This document shows, piece by piece, positions 14,247-22,926 of a DNA stretch of 64,000 bases. Each line of letters starts with the position of its first letter. Position 1 is the first letter of the stretch. The notes below the pieces were generated by a model. The model worked only from the letters and a program-made list of their open reading frames with translations. It made no database searches and was not told where the DNA came from. Source of the DNA: Mycobacterium sp. (GTDB taxonomy: Bacteria; Actinomycetota; Actinomycetes; Mycobacteriales; Mycobacteriaceae). The translations under genes and the position numbers were made by a program. The stretch is from NCBI RefSeq assembly GCF_002863225.1, contig NZ_PKEK01000009.1:81441-145440 (forward strand), in the 5' to 3' direction.

Positions 14247-14671
14247 TCCAATTCCTTCGGTGGTCTTCTGGATTTGATCGCACCGGCGATGTGCACGCCA
14301 CGCTGCCGTGCCGCTCGCATCCATGGGGCATGGTAACAACATTCATGAGCCGTCATTTGTGGCCGGCATTTGCTGAACGAGCGGGTTTGACGATTTCAGC
14401 CGCTGTTTGCCGCCCGTTCACGATTCATCCGGATCACCCCCGACCAGAACCGTCGCAAAGATTCACCCGTTGTTGACGTTCACCGGGGACGCCGAAATAT
14501 GCGCAACGCTTATGATGGAATATCAATAGGCGACTTTCCGTTGCAGCTCAGGTGAGCTGCGTCGCACATCCCACATGCAATGGGCTTCATCACAAAAACC
14601 GAATTCATTGAGCCAATGTCGGCTCCCCAAACGTTTACGAATTGCCCGCCACTTACTTAAGGACGGACCAA
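14247..14671. promoter_or_regulatory. divergent regulatory region between pstS and the 71-aa ORF
   Basis: 425 bp with no convincing gene. Four TTCA-type motifs cluster at 14417 (TTCACG), 14424 (TTCATC), 14461 (TTCACC) and 14479 (TTCACC), resembling phosphate-control boxes of the SenX3-RegX3/PhoP type (GTTCACC repeats). This is fitting upstream of pstS. A perfect palindrome, GCAGCTCA-GG-TGAGCTGC, lies at 14543-14560. Which of the two genes each element serves is not decided by the sequence. Confidence 0.45.
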
Positions 14672-14887
14672 GTGGAAACTCTTCAGGACTTTGTCAGCGC
14701 ACGCTTCGCCGAACTGACCGCAGCAACCGGCCTGACCGACTGGGCGCGCCAAGCGCTCAACGCGGTCACGTCGGCCGCGTCGTCGGTCCGCGGCAACCCC
14801 GCCGCCCCCACCGTGTCCGCACGGCCCGGTCACATCTTCGTCGGCCACGACCTACCGATGATCAGCCCCGGCGTCGAGCGGTGCTGA
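14672..14887 (+). CDS. 71-aa hypothetical protein
   Basis: Starts at GTG 14672 with AAGGACGG 6-8 nt upstream, which is why I prefer it to the TTG at 14642. Residues about 1-40 (QDFVSARFAELTAATGLTDW, then ARQALNAVTSAASSV) should be helical. A short Pro/Arg-rich turn follows and the protein ends GHIFVGHDLPMISPGVERC with a C-terminal Cys. There is no signal peptide, no membrane segment and no known family. The ribosome-binding site and codon usage support translation. The stop is only 2 nt from the end of the convergent pseudouridine synthase gene. Confidence 0.5.
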   Translation: METLQDFVSARFAELTAATGLTDWARQALNAVTSAASSVRGNPAAPTVSARPGHIFVGHDLPMISPGVERC

Positions 14888-14889
14888 GG

Positions 14890-15756
14890 TCATCCCGGTA
14901 ACCGACGTCGACTGACGAACTCGCGGTGGATCCCGCTGCGCGGGTCATCAAATGCGATCCGCTGCGCCAGCAGCTGCAGCGGGGTGGCGAAATCGTCGGC
15001 CGCCACCTCGATCACATCGGGGTAGAGCGGGTCTCCGTATATCGGGATGCCAAGAGACGCCATGTGCACCCGCAACTGGTGGGTGCGACCGGTACGTGGC
15101 GTCAACCGGTACAGCCCGTCAGCGGACAACAGCTCCACCAGCGTTTCGGCGTTCGCGTCACCTGACTCCTCGAAGGCTTGAAAGTTGCCGCGCTGCTTGA
15201 TGATTCGACTCTGTACTACCCGCGGCAAACCGAGGTCGGGGTCTACCGCGGCCCTGGCCAGATAGGTCTTCTGCACCGCACCAAGGGCGAACAGCGTCTG
15301 ATACGCCCCGCGAACCTCGCGGCGGGTGGTGAACAACAGCACCCCGGCGGTCAGCCGGTCCAGCCGGTGCGCCGGGCTCAGCTCGTCGATTCCGAGTTTC
15401 CGCCGCAGCCGCACCAACGCCGTCTGGGCGACGTGTCGACCACGCGGCATGGTGGCCAGAAAGTGCGGCTTGTCGGCGACCACGATGTCCTCATCCTGGT
15501 AGAGCACCGGGATGTCGAACGGGACCTCGACCTCGTCGCTCAGGTCGCGGTAGAGGAATACGACCGCGCCGGCCGGCAACACCGTCGTCTCGTCGACGAC
15601 CGAGCCGTCGGCGCAAACCACCTCACCGGCAAGCACTTTCGTTCGGGCTTGGGCACCGAATCGCTCGTCCAGCTCGCCGATCACCGAGCCGCCGCGCAAC
15701 CGCAGCCGGGCCGGCCCCAAGCCCGCACGCACCGGCAGCGGGGTGGGGCGGCGCAT
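14890..15756 (-). CDS. RluA-type RNA pseudouridine synthase (Rv3300c-like)
   Basis: 288 aa. The N-terminal part (about 20-75) resembles an S4-like RNA-binding region. The RluA catalytic motif is AHRLDRLTAGVLLF, with the nucleophilic Asp133. The family motif II region is FQAFEESGDANAETLVELL and motif III is RLTPRTGRTHQLRVHMASLG. The enzyme isomerises a uridine in rRNA or tRNA; the target cannot be told from sequence. It has one gene-free gap of 66 bp before glpD. Confidence 0.9.
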   Translation of the reverse strand: MRRPTPLPVRAGLGPARLRLRGGSVIGELDERFGAQARTKVLAGEVVCADGSVVDETTVLPAGAVVFLYRDLSDEVEVPFDIPVLYQDEDIVVADKPHFLATMPRGRHVAQTALVRLRRKLGIDELSPAHRLDRLTAGVLLFTTRREVRGAYQTLFALGAVQKTYLARAAVDPDLGLPRVVQSRIIKQRGNFQAFEESGDANAETLVELLSADGLYRLTPRTGRTHQLRVHMASLGIPIYGDPLYPDVIEVAADDFATPLQLLAQRIAFDDPRSGIHREFVSRRRLPG

Positions 15757-15822
15757 GGGGCTCCTGACAACGACGAATCTTGGCCCGCAAGCCTATCCGG
15801 TGCGCACGAGGCAGCAGACCGG

Positions 15823-17580
15823 TCAGTTCAGCGGGACCGGCTCGAGTATCTCGGCGCGGGCCTCTGGGGCGCTGGCCCGCAGCGCGTCGGCTGAGGCGTC
15901 GTCGGGCTGGGTTTGGGACAACACCTCGGCCTCGACCCGTGCGATGTAGGTCTCGACTTCGCGGTCGATGTCGGCATCCGACCAGCCCAGGATCGGTGCG
16001 GCGATGTCGGCCACCTCGCGGGCACAGTCGACGCCGCGGTGGGAGTACTCGATGGCGATTCGGGTCCGCCGGGCCAGGATGTCCTCGAGGTGCAGCGCGC
16101 CCTCGGCGGCGACGGCGTAGGCCACCTCGACCCGCAGGTAGCCCGGCGCGGCGGCGATCGGGTTCAGCAGGTCACGCTGCCCGGTCGCCATGGCCAGCAC
16201 CTCGTCGATCAGCGACCCGTAGCGATCCAGCAGATGCCGCACCCGGTAGGAATGCAGACCCTCCATGGCGCCGACGTGCTCGGTCTGGTTGATCAGGGCG
16301 AAGTAACCGTCGGCTCCCAGCAGGGGCACCTTCTCGGTGATCGACTGCGCGATACGCGCTGGAACGTATTGCGCCGCAGCGTCGATCGCGTCGGCAGCCA
16401 TCACCCGATAGGTGGTGTACTTGCCGCCCGCGATTGCCACCAGCCCGGGGGCCGGCACCGCTACCGCGTGCTCCCGGGACAGCTTGGACGTCTCCTCGCT
16501 CTCCCCCGCCAGCAGCGGACGCAGCCCGGCGTAGACACCGTCGATGTCGTTGTGGCTCAACGGAGTTGCCAGCACGGTGTTGACGGTGCCCAGAATGTAG
16601 TCGATGTCGATCTTGGTGGCGGCTGGATGCGCCAGGTCGAGATTCCAGTCGGTGTCGGTGGTTCCGATGATCCAGTGACTGCCCCAGGGGATCACGAACA
16701 TCACCGACTTCTCGGTCCGCAGGATGATCGCGACGTCGCTGACGATCCGGTCCCGCGGCACGACGATGTGCACGCCCTTGGAGGCCCGTACCCGAAACCG
16801 CCCGCGCTGCTTGGACAAGGCCTGGATCTCGTCGGTCCACACCCCGGTCGCGTTCACCACGACATGGCCACGCACATCGGTGACGGCGCCGTCTTCGGAG
16901 TCGCGCACCCGCACGCCGGTCACCCGGTCACCCTCGCGCCGCAGCGACACCACCTGTGTCGACGACCGCACTACGGCGCCGTAGTGCGCAGCGGTACGCA
17001 CCACCGTCAGCGTGTGCCGGGCGTCGTCGACAACCGTGTCGTAGTAGCGGATACCGCCGATCAATGCGCTGCGCTTGAGACCGGGCGACAACCGCAGCGC
17101 GCCGGCCCGGGTCAGATGCTTTTGCGCGGGCACGGATTTCGCGCCGCCGAGCTGGTCGTAGAGCAGCAGGCCGGCGGCGGTGTACGGGCGTTCCCACCAC
17201 CGCTTGGTCAGCGGGTAGAGGAACGGCAGCGGCTTGACCAGATGCGGCGCCAGCGTCGTCAGCGACAACTCACGCTCGAAGAGGGCTTCGCGCACCAGAC
17301 CGAATTCGAGTTGTTCGAGGTAGCGCAGCCCGCCGTGGAACATCTTCGACGACCGGCTCGAGGTGCCCGAGGCGAAGTCGCGGGCCTCGACCAACGCGAC
17401 CTTCAGCCCGCGGGTGGCGGCGTCCAGGGCGGCGCCCGAACCGACGACTCCGCCGCCGATGACGATGACGTCGAACTGTTCGCTGCCGAGCCGGTCCCAG
17501 GCAGACGCGCGTTGTTCGGCCCCCAGAAACGAACTCGGCCTGGTCTGCTCGCTGGCCGGGACGCGAATCGGGTCGCTCAC
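15823..17580 (-). CDS. glpD2: glycerol-3-phosphate dehydrogenase, FAD/quinone type
   Basis: 585 aa. The FAD Rossmann motif is at 37-50 (FDVIVIGGGVVGSG), with the family signature TSSRSSKMFHGGLRYL shortly after. The C-terminal helical cap is present (RVEVAYAVAAEGALHLEDIL). It oxidises sn-glycerol-3-phosphate to dihydroxyacetone phosphate at the membrane and feeds electrons to menaquinone. It lies 61 bp downstream of lpdA on the same strand, as in M. tuberculosis (glpD2-lpdA), suggesting co-expression. Confidence 0.95.
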   Translation of the reverse strand: MSDPIRVPASEQTRPSSFLGAEQRASAWDRLGSEQFDVIVIGGGVVGSGAALDAATRGLKVALVEARDFASGTSSRSSKMFHGGLRYLEQLEFGLVREALFERELSLTTLAPHLVKPLPFLYPLTKRWWERPYTAAGLLLYDQLGGAKSVPAQKHLTRAGALRLSPGLKRSALIGGIRYYDTVVDDARHTLTVVRTAAHYGAVVRSSTQVVSLRREGDRVTGVRVRDSEDGAVTDVRGHVVVNATGVWTDEIQALSKQRGRFRVRASKGVHIVVPRDRIVSDVAIILRTEKSVMFVIPWGSHWIIGTTDTDWNLDLAHPAATKIDIDYILGTVNTVLATPLSHNDIDGVYAGLRPLLAGESEETSKLSREHAVAVPAPGLVAIAGGKYTTYRVMAADAIDAAAQYVPARIAQSITEKVPLLGADGYFALINQTEHVGAMEGLHSYRVRHLLDRYGSLIDEVLAMATGQRDLLNPIAAAPGYLRVEVAYAVAAEGALHLEDILARRTRIAIEYSHRGVDCAREVADIAAPILGWSDADIDREVETYIARVEAEVLSQTQPDDASADALRASAPEARAEILEPVPLN

Positions 17581-17641
17581 GGCACGGTCTCCTGTCGGTT
17601 ACTCGTCAGTAGATTCTTGACACCAAGGCTACCTGGAGCGA

Positions 17642-19048
17642 TCAGTCCAGGTCGTCGTGCGCCATCAGGCGCCGGGCCGCCTCGGTGATCGAGCCGGACA
17701 GTGACGGGTAGACGCTCAGGGTCTGGGCCAGGTGGTTCACCGTCAGCCGGGTCTGTACCGCCATCGCGATCGGCAGGATCAGTTCCGACGCGATCGGCGC
17801 CACCACCACACCGCCGATCACCACGCCGGTGGCCGGGCGGCAGAACAGCTTGACGAAACCGTGCCGCAGGCCGGACATCTTGGCGCGCGCGTTCGTTCGC
17901 AGCGGCAGCATGATGGTGCGGGCCTGGACCGATCCGTCGTCGATGGCCGACTGCGGGACGCCGACGGCGGCCAGCTCGGGCCGGGTGAACACCGCCGCGG
18001 CGACCGTGCGGAGCCGGATCGGGGTGACGGCCTCGCCGAGGGCGTGCCACATCGCGATCCGGCCCTGCATCGCCGCGACCGAGGCGAGCGGCAGCAGACC
18101 GGTGCAGTCGCCGGCGGCGTAGATGTTGGACACCGAGGTGCGTGAGACCCGGTCGACGGTCAGGTAGTTGCCGCGCCCGAGTTCGATGCCGACCCGGTCC
18201 AGACCCAGGCCGCCGGTGTTGGGCACCGAGCCGATCGTCATCAGCGCGTGGCTGCCCTCGACGGTCCGGCCGTCGGCGAGGGTGACCAGCACCCCGTCGT
18301 CGGTGCGGGTCACGGAGTCGGCGCGGGCGTTCTTGACCAGCTCGACGCCACGCTCGGAGAAGATCCGCTCGAGAACCTCGGCAGCGTCGGCGTCTTCGTA
18401 GGGCAGGATCTGGTCGCGGCTGGCGACCACTGTCACGTCGACGCCCAGCTCGGTGTAGGCGTGCACGAATTCAGCGCCGGTGACGCCCGAGCCGACCACG
18501 ATCAGGTGCTCGGGCAGCGCCTGCAGGTCGTAGAGCTGTCGCCACGTCAGGATGCGTTCACCGTCGGGCCGCGCGGTCGGCAACTCCCGGGGGCTGGCGC
18601 CGGTGGCGATCAGCACCACGTCGGCGTCGTAGACCGACGTCGCACCGTCCGGGCCGGTGGCCTGCACCCGGTGCGCCGCCAGGCCGCGGGCGGTGTCGAC
18701 CAGCTCGCCCTTGCCCTCGACGACGTCGACCCCGGCGCTCAGCAGCTGCGCCTTGACGTCCTGGGACTGGTCGAAAGCCAGCCGCTTGACCCGCTGGTGG
18801 ATCTCCGGCAAGGAGATCTTGGCCGCCTCGATGTCGATGTCGAAGCCCAGATACGGGCCGCGCCGCAGCTCGGTGCGCACCCCGGTCGAGGCGATGAAGG
18901 TCTTGGACGGCACGCAGTCGAACAGCACCGCCGCGCCGCCGATGCCGTCGGAGTCGATGACGGTCACGCGGGCGTCGCGCGCGGCCGCGACCAGCGCCGC
19001 CTCGTAACCGGCCGGCCCTCCCCCGATGATCACGATGCGGGTTGCCAC
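17642..19048 (-). CDS. lpdA: LpdA, flavoprotein disulfide reductase-like quinone reductase
   Basis: 468 aa from GTG 19048 (VATRIVIIGGGPAGYEAAL). A longer frame to 19108 exists but adds an untypical N-terminus. It contains FAD and NAD(P)H Rossmann motifs (GGGPAGYEAA; VVGSGVTGAEFVHAY) and the second FAD block NIYAAGDCTG. The redox-active pair of true lipoamide dehydrogenases (C-x4-C) is broken: the region reads GGAAVLFDCVPSKTF, leaving only Cys45. The usual C-terminal His-Glu dyad is also replaced (VYPSLSGSITEAARR). This matches M. tuberculosis Rv3303c, characterised as an NAD(P)H quinone reductase rather than a lipoamide dehydrogenase. Probably co-transcribed with glpD2. Confidence 0.92.
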   Translation of the reverse strand: MATRIVIIGGGPAGYEAALVAAARDARVTVIDSDGIGGAAVLFDCVPSKTFIASTGVRTELRRGPYLGFDIDIEAAKISLPEIHQRVKRLAFDQSQDVKAQLLSAGVDVVEGKGELVDTARGLAAHRVQATGPDGATSVYDADVVLIATGASPRELPTARPDGERILTWRQLYDLQALPEHLIVVGSGVTGAEFVHAYTELGVDVTVVASRDQILPYEDADAAEVLERIFSERGVELVKNARADSVTRTDDGVLVTLADGRTVEGSHALMTIGSVPNTGGLGLDRVGIELGRGNYLTVDRVSRTSVSNIYAAGDCTGLLPLASVAAMQGRIAMWHALGEAVTPIRLRTVAAAVFTRPELAAVGVPQSAIDDGSVQARTIMLPLRTNARAKMSGLRHGFVKLFCRPATGVVIGGVVVAPIASELILPIAMAVQTRLTVNHLAQTLSVYPSLSGSITEAARRLMAHDDLD

Positions 19049-19169
19049 GTCCCTCAAACTAGCCTGGCGGCGGGGCAGCCGCGCGGCGGCTGAGGCGGAG
19101 CAGGGCAATCGAGCAGCGCGAACCTGGCGGATATGCGCCGCGTGTGCGGACGCCGTTTAAGCTTTCCCC

Positions 19170-19652
19170 GTGCCGATCTACGCCGCTTACGGCTCGAACA
19201 TGCATCCCGAGCAAATGCAGCAGCGGGCACCGCACTCGCCGATGGCCGGTACCGGCTGGCTGCACGGCTGGCGGCTGACGTTCGGCGGCGAGGACATCGG
19301 CTGGGAAGGTGCGCTGGCCACCGTCGTCGAGGACCCCACGTCGAAGGTCTTCGTCGTGCTCTACGACATGACCACGGCCGACGAGAACAACCTCGATCGC
19401 TGGGAGGGCTCCGAGCTCGGCATCCACAAGAAGATCCGCTGCCGGGTGGAGCGGCTGTCCTCAGACACCACGACAGATCCGGTGCTGGCCTGGCTGTACG
19501 TGGTGGACGCGTGGGAAGGCGGTCTGCCGTCGGCGCGCTACATCGGCGTGATGGCCGACGCCGCCGAAATCGCCGGTGCACCAAGCGATTACGTGCACAA
19601 GATCCGCACCTGCCCGGCCCGCAATGTAGGACCCGGGCACGGCGGCGAGTAA
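19170..19652 (+). CDS. gamma-glutamylcyclotransferase-fold protein (Rv3304-like)
   Basis: 160 aa. It starts MPIYAAYGSNMHPEQMQQRA; the Y-G-S-N motif is the substrate loop of the GGCT/AIG2 fold. It continues with GWRLTFGG and VVLYDMTTADENNLDRWEG, where an acidic residue serves as catalytic base in GGCT enzymes. The real substrate is unknown; a gamma-glutamyl amine is possible. It is divergent from lpdA across 121 bp. Confidence 0.85.
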   Translation: MPIYAAYGSNMHPEQMQQRAPHSPMAGTGWLHGWRLTFGGEDIGWEGALATVVEDPTSKVFVVLYDMTTADENNLDRWEGSELGIHKKIRCRVERLSSDTTTDPVLAWLYVVDAWEGGLPSARYIGVMADAAEIAGAPSDYVHKIRTCPARNVGPGHGGE

Positions 19653-19700
19653 CGCAACCCCACGAGCCGCACCAGCCCCTCACCCGGCCGGTAGTGCATC

Positions 19701-19758
19701 TGCCCACCTCTGAGCGACAACGCGTCACGTTCACGCAGTTGTCGCTCAGAGGTGGGCA
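19701..19758. repeat. perfect 21-bp inverted repeat with 16-nt loop
   Basis: The left arm (19701-19721, beginning TGCCCACCTCTGAGCG) and right arm (19738-19758, ending CGCTCAGAGGTGGGCA) are exact reverse complements. They lie between two convergent genes, so the long hairpin would be transcribed from both sides and could be a two-way terminator. A perfect 21-bp stem is longer than needed for that, so a small mobile or repeat-type element is an alternative. Confidence 0.75.
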
Positions 19759-19780
19759 GAGAGAGCATGTCGGCGGCACT

Positions 19781-19831
19781 GTGACAGAGGTAGCGCTGTG
19801 ACAGAAGTGGCGCCGTGACAGAGCGCGGCTG
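19781..19831 (+). repeat. three imperfect 17-bp tandem repeats
   Basis: GTGACAGAGGTAGCGCT (19781), GTGACAGAAGTGGCGCC (19798) and a more divergent GTGACAGAGCGCGGCTG (19815) follow one another with a 17-bp period. They sit between the long inverted repeat and the end of amiA1. Role unknown. Confidence 0.55.
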
Positions 19832-19844
19832 CCCGCCTCCGCGC

Positions 19845-21014
19845 TCAGCCGAGCGCGGCGGCCTGATCGACGATGTTGACCATCAACCGCAGCCCGATTC
19901 CCAAGGCGCGCTCGTCGAGGTCGAACGTCGGCTGGTGCAGGTCCAGCTGCGGACCGTGCCCCGACCACACACCGAGCCGGGCCATGGCGCCGGGCACCTC
20001 CTCGAGGTACCAGGAGAAGTCTTCGCCGCCACCGGACTGCTTGGTGTCGGCCAGCGCATCGGGGCCGAGCGCCTCGATGGCGTGGGTGAGGATGCGCGTC
20101 GAGACCTCCTCGTTGACCACCGGCGGCACGCCGCGGTTGTACTGCACGGAATGCTCGATGTGCAACGGCGCCAGCAGGGCCGTCACCGCCTCCCGGAAGA
20201 TTTCCTCCATACCCAGCCAGGCCTCGCGACTGGCGGTGCGGATCGTGCCGGCCAGCGTGCCGCTCTGCGGAATGGCATTGGCGGCCAGGCCGGCGTTGAC
20301 CGCACCCCACACCATCACGGTGCTGTGGCGTGGATCGATACGGCGTGACAACACCCCGGGCACACCGGTGATCAGCGTGCCGAGCCCGTAGACCAGATCA
20401 CCGGTCAGGTGCGGTCGCGACGTGTGCCCACCCGGTGACGACAGCGTGATCTCGACCATGTCGGCAGCCGACGTGATCGGGCCCGGCTTGACGGCGATGC
20501 TGCCGACCGCCAGCCGCGGGTCGCAGTGCAGGGCGAAGATCCGGCTGACCCCGGACATCGCACCCGCGGCGATGGTGTCGATCGCGCCGCCCGGCATCAG
20601 CTCCTCGGCGGGCTGGAAGATCAGCCGGATCCCGATCGGCAACTCCGGCGCCCCGGCCAGCGCCAGCGCAGTGCCCAGCAGGATCGCGGTGTGCCCGTCG
20701 TGGCCGCAGGCGTGCGCGGCGTTGGGCATCGTGGAGGCATACGCGGCGCCGGTCCGCTCGGCCATCGGCAGCGCGTCGATGTCGGCGCGCAGCGCGACGC
20801 GGGGCTCACCGTCGCCCAGATCGCACGTCAGGCCTGTCCCGCCGGGCAGCACCTTCGGGTTGAGCCCGGCGCCGGCCAGCCGTTCGGCGACGAACTGCGT
20901 GGTCGCGAACTCTTGACGGCCGAGCTCCGGGTAGCGGTGGAAGTGCCGCCGCCAGCCGATCAGGTCGTCGTTGTGCTCGGCCAGCCACCCGGTCGCGACA
21001 TCGGAGAGTCTCAT
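19845..21014 (-). CDS. amiA1: M20-family amidohydrolase AmiA1
   Basis: 389-aa M20D metallo-amidohydrolase. The metal site is in ALRADIDALPM (about 75-85) and HACGHDGHTA (101-110). A later His lies in the dimerisation/active region, and GGGEDFSWYL contains the C-terminal Glu/Asp ligand block. Relatives hydrolyse N-acyl amino acids or indole-3-acetyl-amino acids; the substrate is not known. It overlaps the upstream amiB1 by 4 nt (ATGA), so the two are co-translated as in Rv3305c-Rv3306c. Confidence 0.92.
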   Translation of the reverse strand: MRLSDVATGWLAEHNDDLIGWRRHFHRYPELGRQEFATTQFVAERLAGAGLNPKVLPGGTGLTCDLGDGEPRVALRADIDALPMAERTGAAYASTMPNAAHACGHDGHTAILLGTALALAGAPELPIGIRLIFQPAEELMPGGAIDTIAAGAMSGVSRIFALHCDPRLAVGSIAVKPGPITSAADMVEITLSSPGGHTSRPHLTGDLVYGLGTLITGVPGVLSRRIDPRHSTVMVWGAVNAGLAANAIPQSGTLAGTIRTASREAWLGMEEIFREAVTALLAPLHIEHSVQYNRGVPPVVNEEVSTRILTHAIEALGPDALADTKQSGGGEDFSWYLEEVPGAMARLGVWSGHGPQLDLHQPTFDLDERALGIGLRLMVNIVDQAAALG

Positions 21015-22195
21015 GACGCCGCCCGTTCAGCGTGCGCGGCCAGCACCCGGTCCCGCTGCTCGGCCGACTCGGCCAGACGAACCACCGAGCGCGCCAACAT
21101 GATTGCCCCGTCGAGCACCGCCCGGTCGGCGGACGGCCCGGCGGCTGCGGCGGCGAAATCAGGCTGATGCAAAGACGCCCCACCGGCCTCCACCGCGACC
21201 ATCGGATGGATGCCGGGCAGCGCCTGGGTGACATTGCCCATGTCGGTGCTGCCCAGCGGGAGCGCCGCCTCGAGCGCCGCGTCGACCGGCGAACGGCCCA
21301 GTCGGGTCATCTCGGCTCGGACGGTGTCGGCCAGCCACGGGTCAGGCTTGAGCGCGTCGTACATCGGCTCAGTGTGCTCGACGTGAAAGTCGCAGCCGGT
21401 GGCCACCGCCCCCGCCAGAAAGCAGTCGCTCACCTTGGCTTCCAGGTCCGCCAGCGACGAGGCATCGGTGGCCCGCATGGTGTATTGCATCTCGGTCCGG
21501 CCTGGGATGACGTTGGCGACGTGTCCACCCTTGGTGACGATGCCGTGCACCTGCTGGCCGGGCGCCAGTTGCTGACGCAGCAACCCAATCGCCACCTGCG
21601 CAACGGTGACCGCGTCGGCCGCGTTGATGCCCAGATACGGCGCGGCGGATGCGTGGGATTCTTTGCCGCGGTACGTCACCCGGACCGCAGACAGCGTCAG
21701 CGAGCGCGCGGCGGCAATGTCCACCGGCCCGGGATGCACCATCACCGACACCGCCACGTCGTCGAACACTCCGGCGTTGAGTAGCAACACCTTTCCGCCG
21801 CCAAACTCTTCGGCGGGCGTGCCCAGCAACGAGACCCGCAGGCCCAGCTCGTCGGCGACGTCGGCCAGGGCCAGCGCGGCCCCCACCGCCGATGCGGCGA
21901 TGATGTTGTGGCCGCACGCGTGTCCGATCTCTGGCAACGCGTCGTATTCGGCGCACACGCAGACCGTCAGCGGGCCGCTGCCGTAGTCGGCGCGAAATGC
22001 CGTGTCCAGACCACCGGGCGCCGGGGTGAGGTCGAAACCGCGCTCGGCGACCAGGGTCTGCACCTTGGCGCAGCTTCGATGTTCGGCGAACGCCAGCTCC
22101 GGCTCGGCGTGGATCGCGTGCGACAGCTCGACAAGCTCGGTGCCGCGACGCTGCACCGTGTCATCGACGCGATCCAGCGCGGGGGTCGAGGCCAT
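21011..22195 (-). CDS. amiB1: M20-family amidohydrolase AmiB1
   Basis: 394-aa paralogue of AmiA1 in the same operon. Metal-binding elements are CAEYDALPEIGHACGHN (about 81-97) and TPAEEFGGGK, where the Glu pair is the catalytic base/ligand. It lacks the D-G-H of AmiA1 after GHACGH (here N-I-I), as in the AbgB-like subgroup. AbgA/AbgB-type pairs cleave p-aminobenzoyl-glutamate, so a heteromeric AmiA1-AmiB1 enzyme acting on such an amide is possible, but this is inference. Confidence 0.9.
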   Translation of the reverse strand: MASTPALDRVDDTVQRRGTELVELSHAIHAEPELAFAEHRSCAKVQTLVAERGFDLTPAPGGLDTAFRADYGSGPLTVCVCAEYDALPEIGHACGHNIIAASAVGAALALADVADELGLRVSLLGTPAEEFGGGKVLLLNAGVFDDVAVSVMVHPGPVDIAAARSLTLSAVRVTYRGKESHASAAPYLGINAADAVTVAQVAIGLLRQQLAPGQQVHGIVTKGGHVANVIPGRTEMQYTMRATDASSLADLEAKVSDCFLAGAVATGCDFHVEHTEPMYDALKPDPWLADTVRAEMTRLGRSPVDAALEAALPLGSTDMGNVTQALPGIHPMVAVEAGGASLHQPDFAAAAAGPSADRAVLDGAIMLARSVVRLAESAEQRDRVLAAHAERAAS

Positions 22196-22236
22196 CGATG
22201 CAGTATCTCACCGCCGCCCGGCGGCAAGCACAACGA

Positions 22237-22875
22237 CTAGCGGAGGTCGCCCACCACCACGGGTGGCTTCCACTGCGGCGAACGGCCCAGATGCGCCAGG
22301 ATGCGGTCGAGGTCGTCGGCCGGGTCGGACGACGGGATCGCCGGACCGAACGGCGCGTTGTCGGCGGCGCGGAAGTCGCCGTCGGGTACGAAGAGCGCCA
22401 GCGGCATTGCGGCTGCCACCACGTCGGCCGGCAGTTCGTAGCGGCGGCCAAGGCTGCGGGCCACGTCCCAGCCGTGCACGACGTAGTCGACGTAGTGGAA
22501 GCCGATCGCCATCTCACCCGGGAATTCCGCGTCGCCGCCGAGTTCCGGCAGCACGAACGGCGCCTCCAGCACGCCGGCGCCGGCGAACGCCTCGATCACG
22601 TCGGCGGCGGCCGCGGAATACGCGCCTGCGGGGTCCGCCGCGACGGCAGCGGCGACGGTGTCGACGTCCCAGACCGACCGCTCGGCCCCGTGGCCGCGGG
22701 CGGCAGCGGCGAAACCGTGGTGCTGCACGGTCATGTGCGCAAGCAGGTCGCCGAGATTCCAACCGGCACAGGGCGTCACCAGCGACAGGTCGCCCGGACC
22801 AACGGTCTCGACGACCGCCACCGAGGCCTGCACCGCGATTCGATGTAGAGGTCGGATATCGAATTTAGTATTCAT
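22237..22875 (-). CDS. DinB/MDMPI-like protein, TIGR03086 type
   Basis: 212 aa with the mycothiol-dependent maleylpyruvate isomerase N-terminal fold: VTPCAGWNLGDLLAHM (about 33-48), then YVDYVVHGWDVARSLGR (about 127-143), and the H-x-x-D type residues that bind metal in this family. Members are thought to use or detoxify via mycothiol; none of this subgroup has a firm reaction. It is divergent from a MarR gene with 51 bp between start codons and is a likely target of it. The -10 candidate TACGAT (minus strand, 22887-22882) lies 6 nt from the ATG, which predicts a leaderless mRNA. Confidence 0.8.
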   Translation of the reverse strand: MNTKFDIRPLHRIAVQASVAVVETVGPGDLSLVTPCAGWNLGDLLAHMTVQHHGFAAAARGHGAERSVWDVDTVAAAVAADPAGAYSAAAADVIEAFAGAGVLEAPFVLPELGGDAEFPGEMAIGFHYVDYVVHGWDVARSLGRRYELPADVVAAAMPLALFVPDGDFRAADNAPFGPAIPSSDPADDLDRILAHLGRSPQWKPPVVVGDLR

Positions 22876-22926
22876 CTGCTTATCGTATGTGCATGCTTAT
22901 TATGTGTCCAGCCCTATCATCACCGG
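22876..22926. promoter_or_regulatory. 51-bp divergent promoter/operator region
   Basis: Plus strand: TATCAT (22915-22920) ends 6 nt before the marR-type ATG. Minus strand: TACGAT (22887-22882) ends 6 nt before the MDMPI-like ATG. Both fit the TANNNT -10 of leaderless mycobacterial transcripts. Between them TATGTG is repeated at 22886 and 22901 around GCATGC; this is the likely regulator-binding site. Confidence 0.45.

Noticed and set aside
14642..14671. TTG 14642 as start of the small ORF after the pstS region
   Set aside because: AAGGACGG lies at the right distance from GTG 14672 and would be inside the gene if TTG were used.
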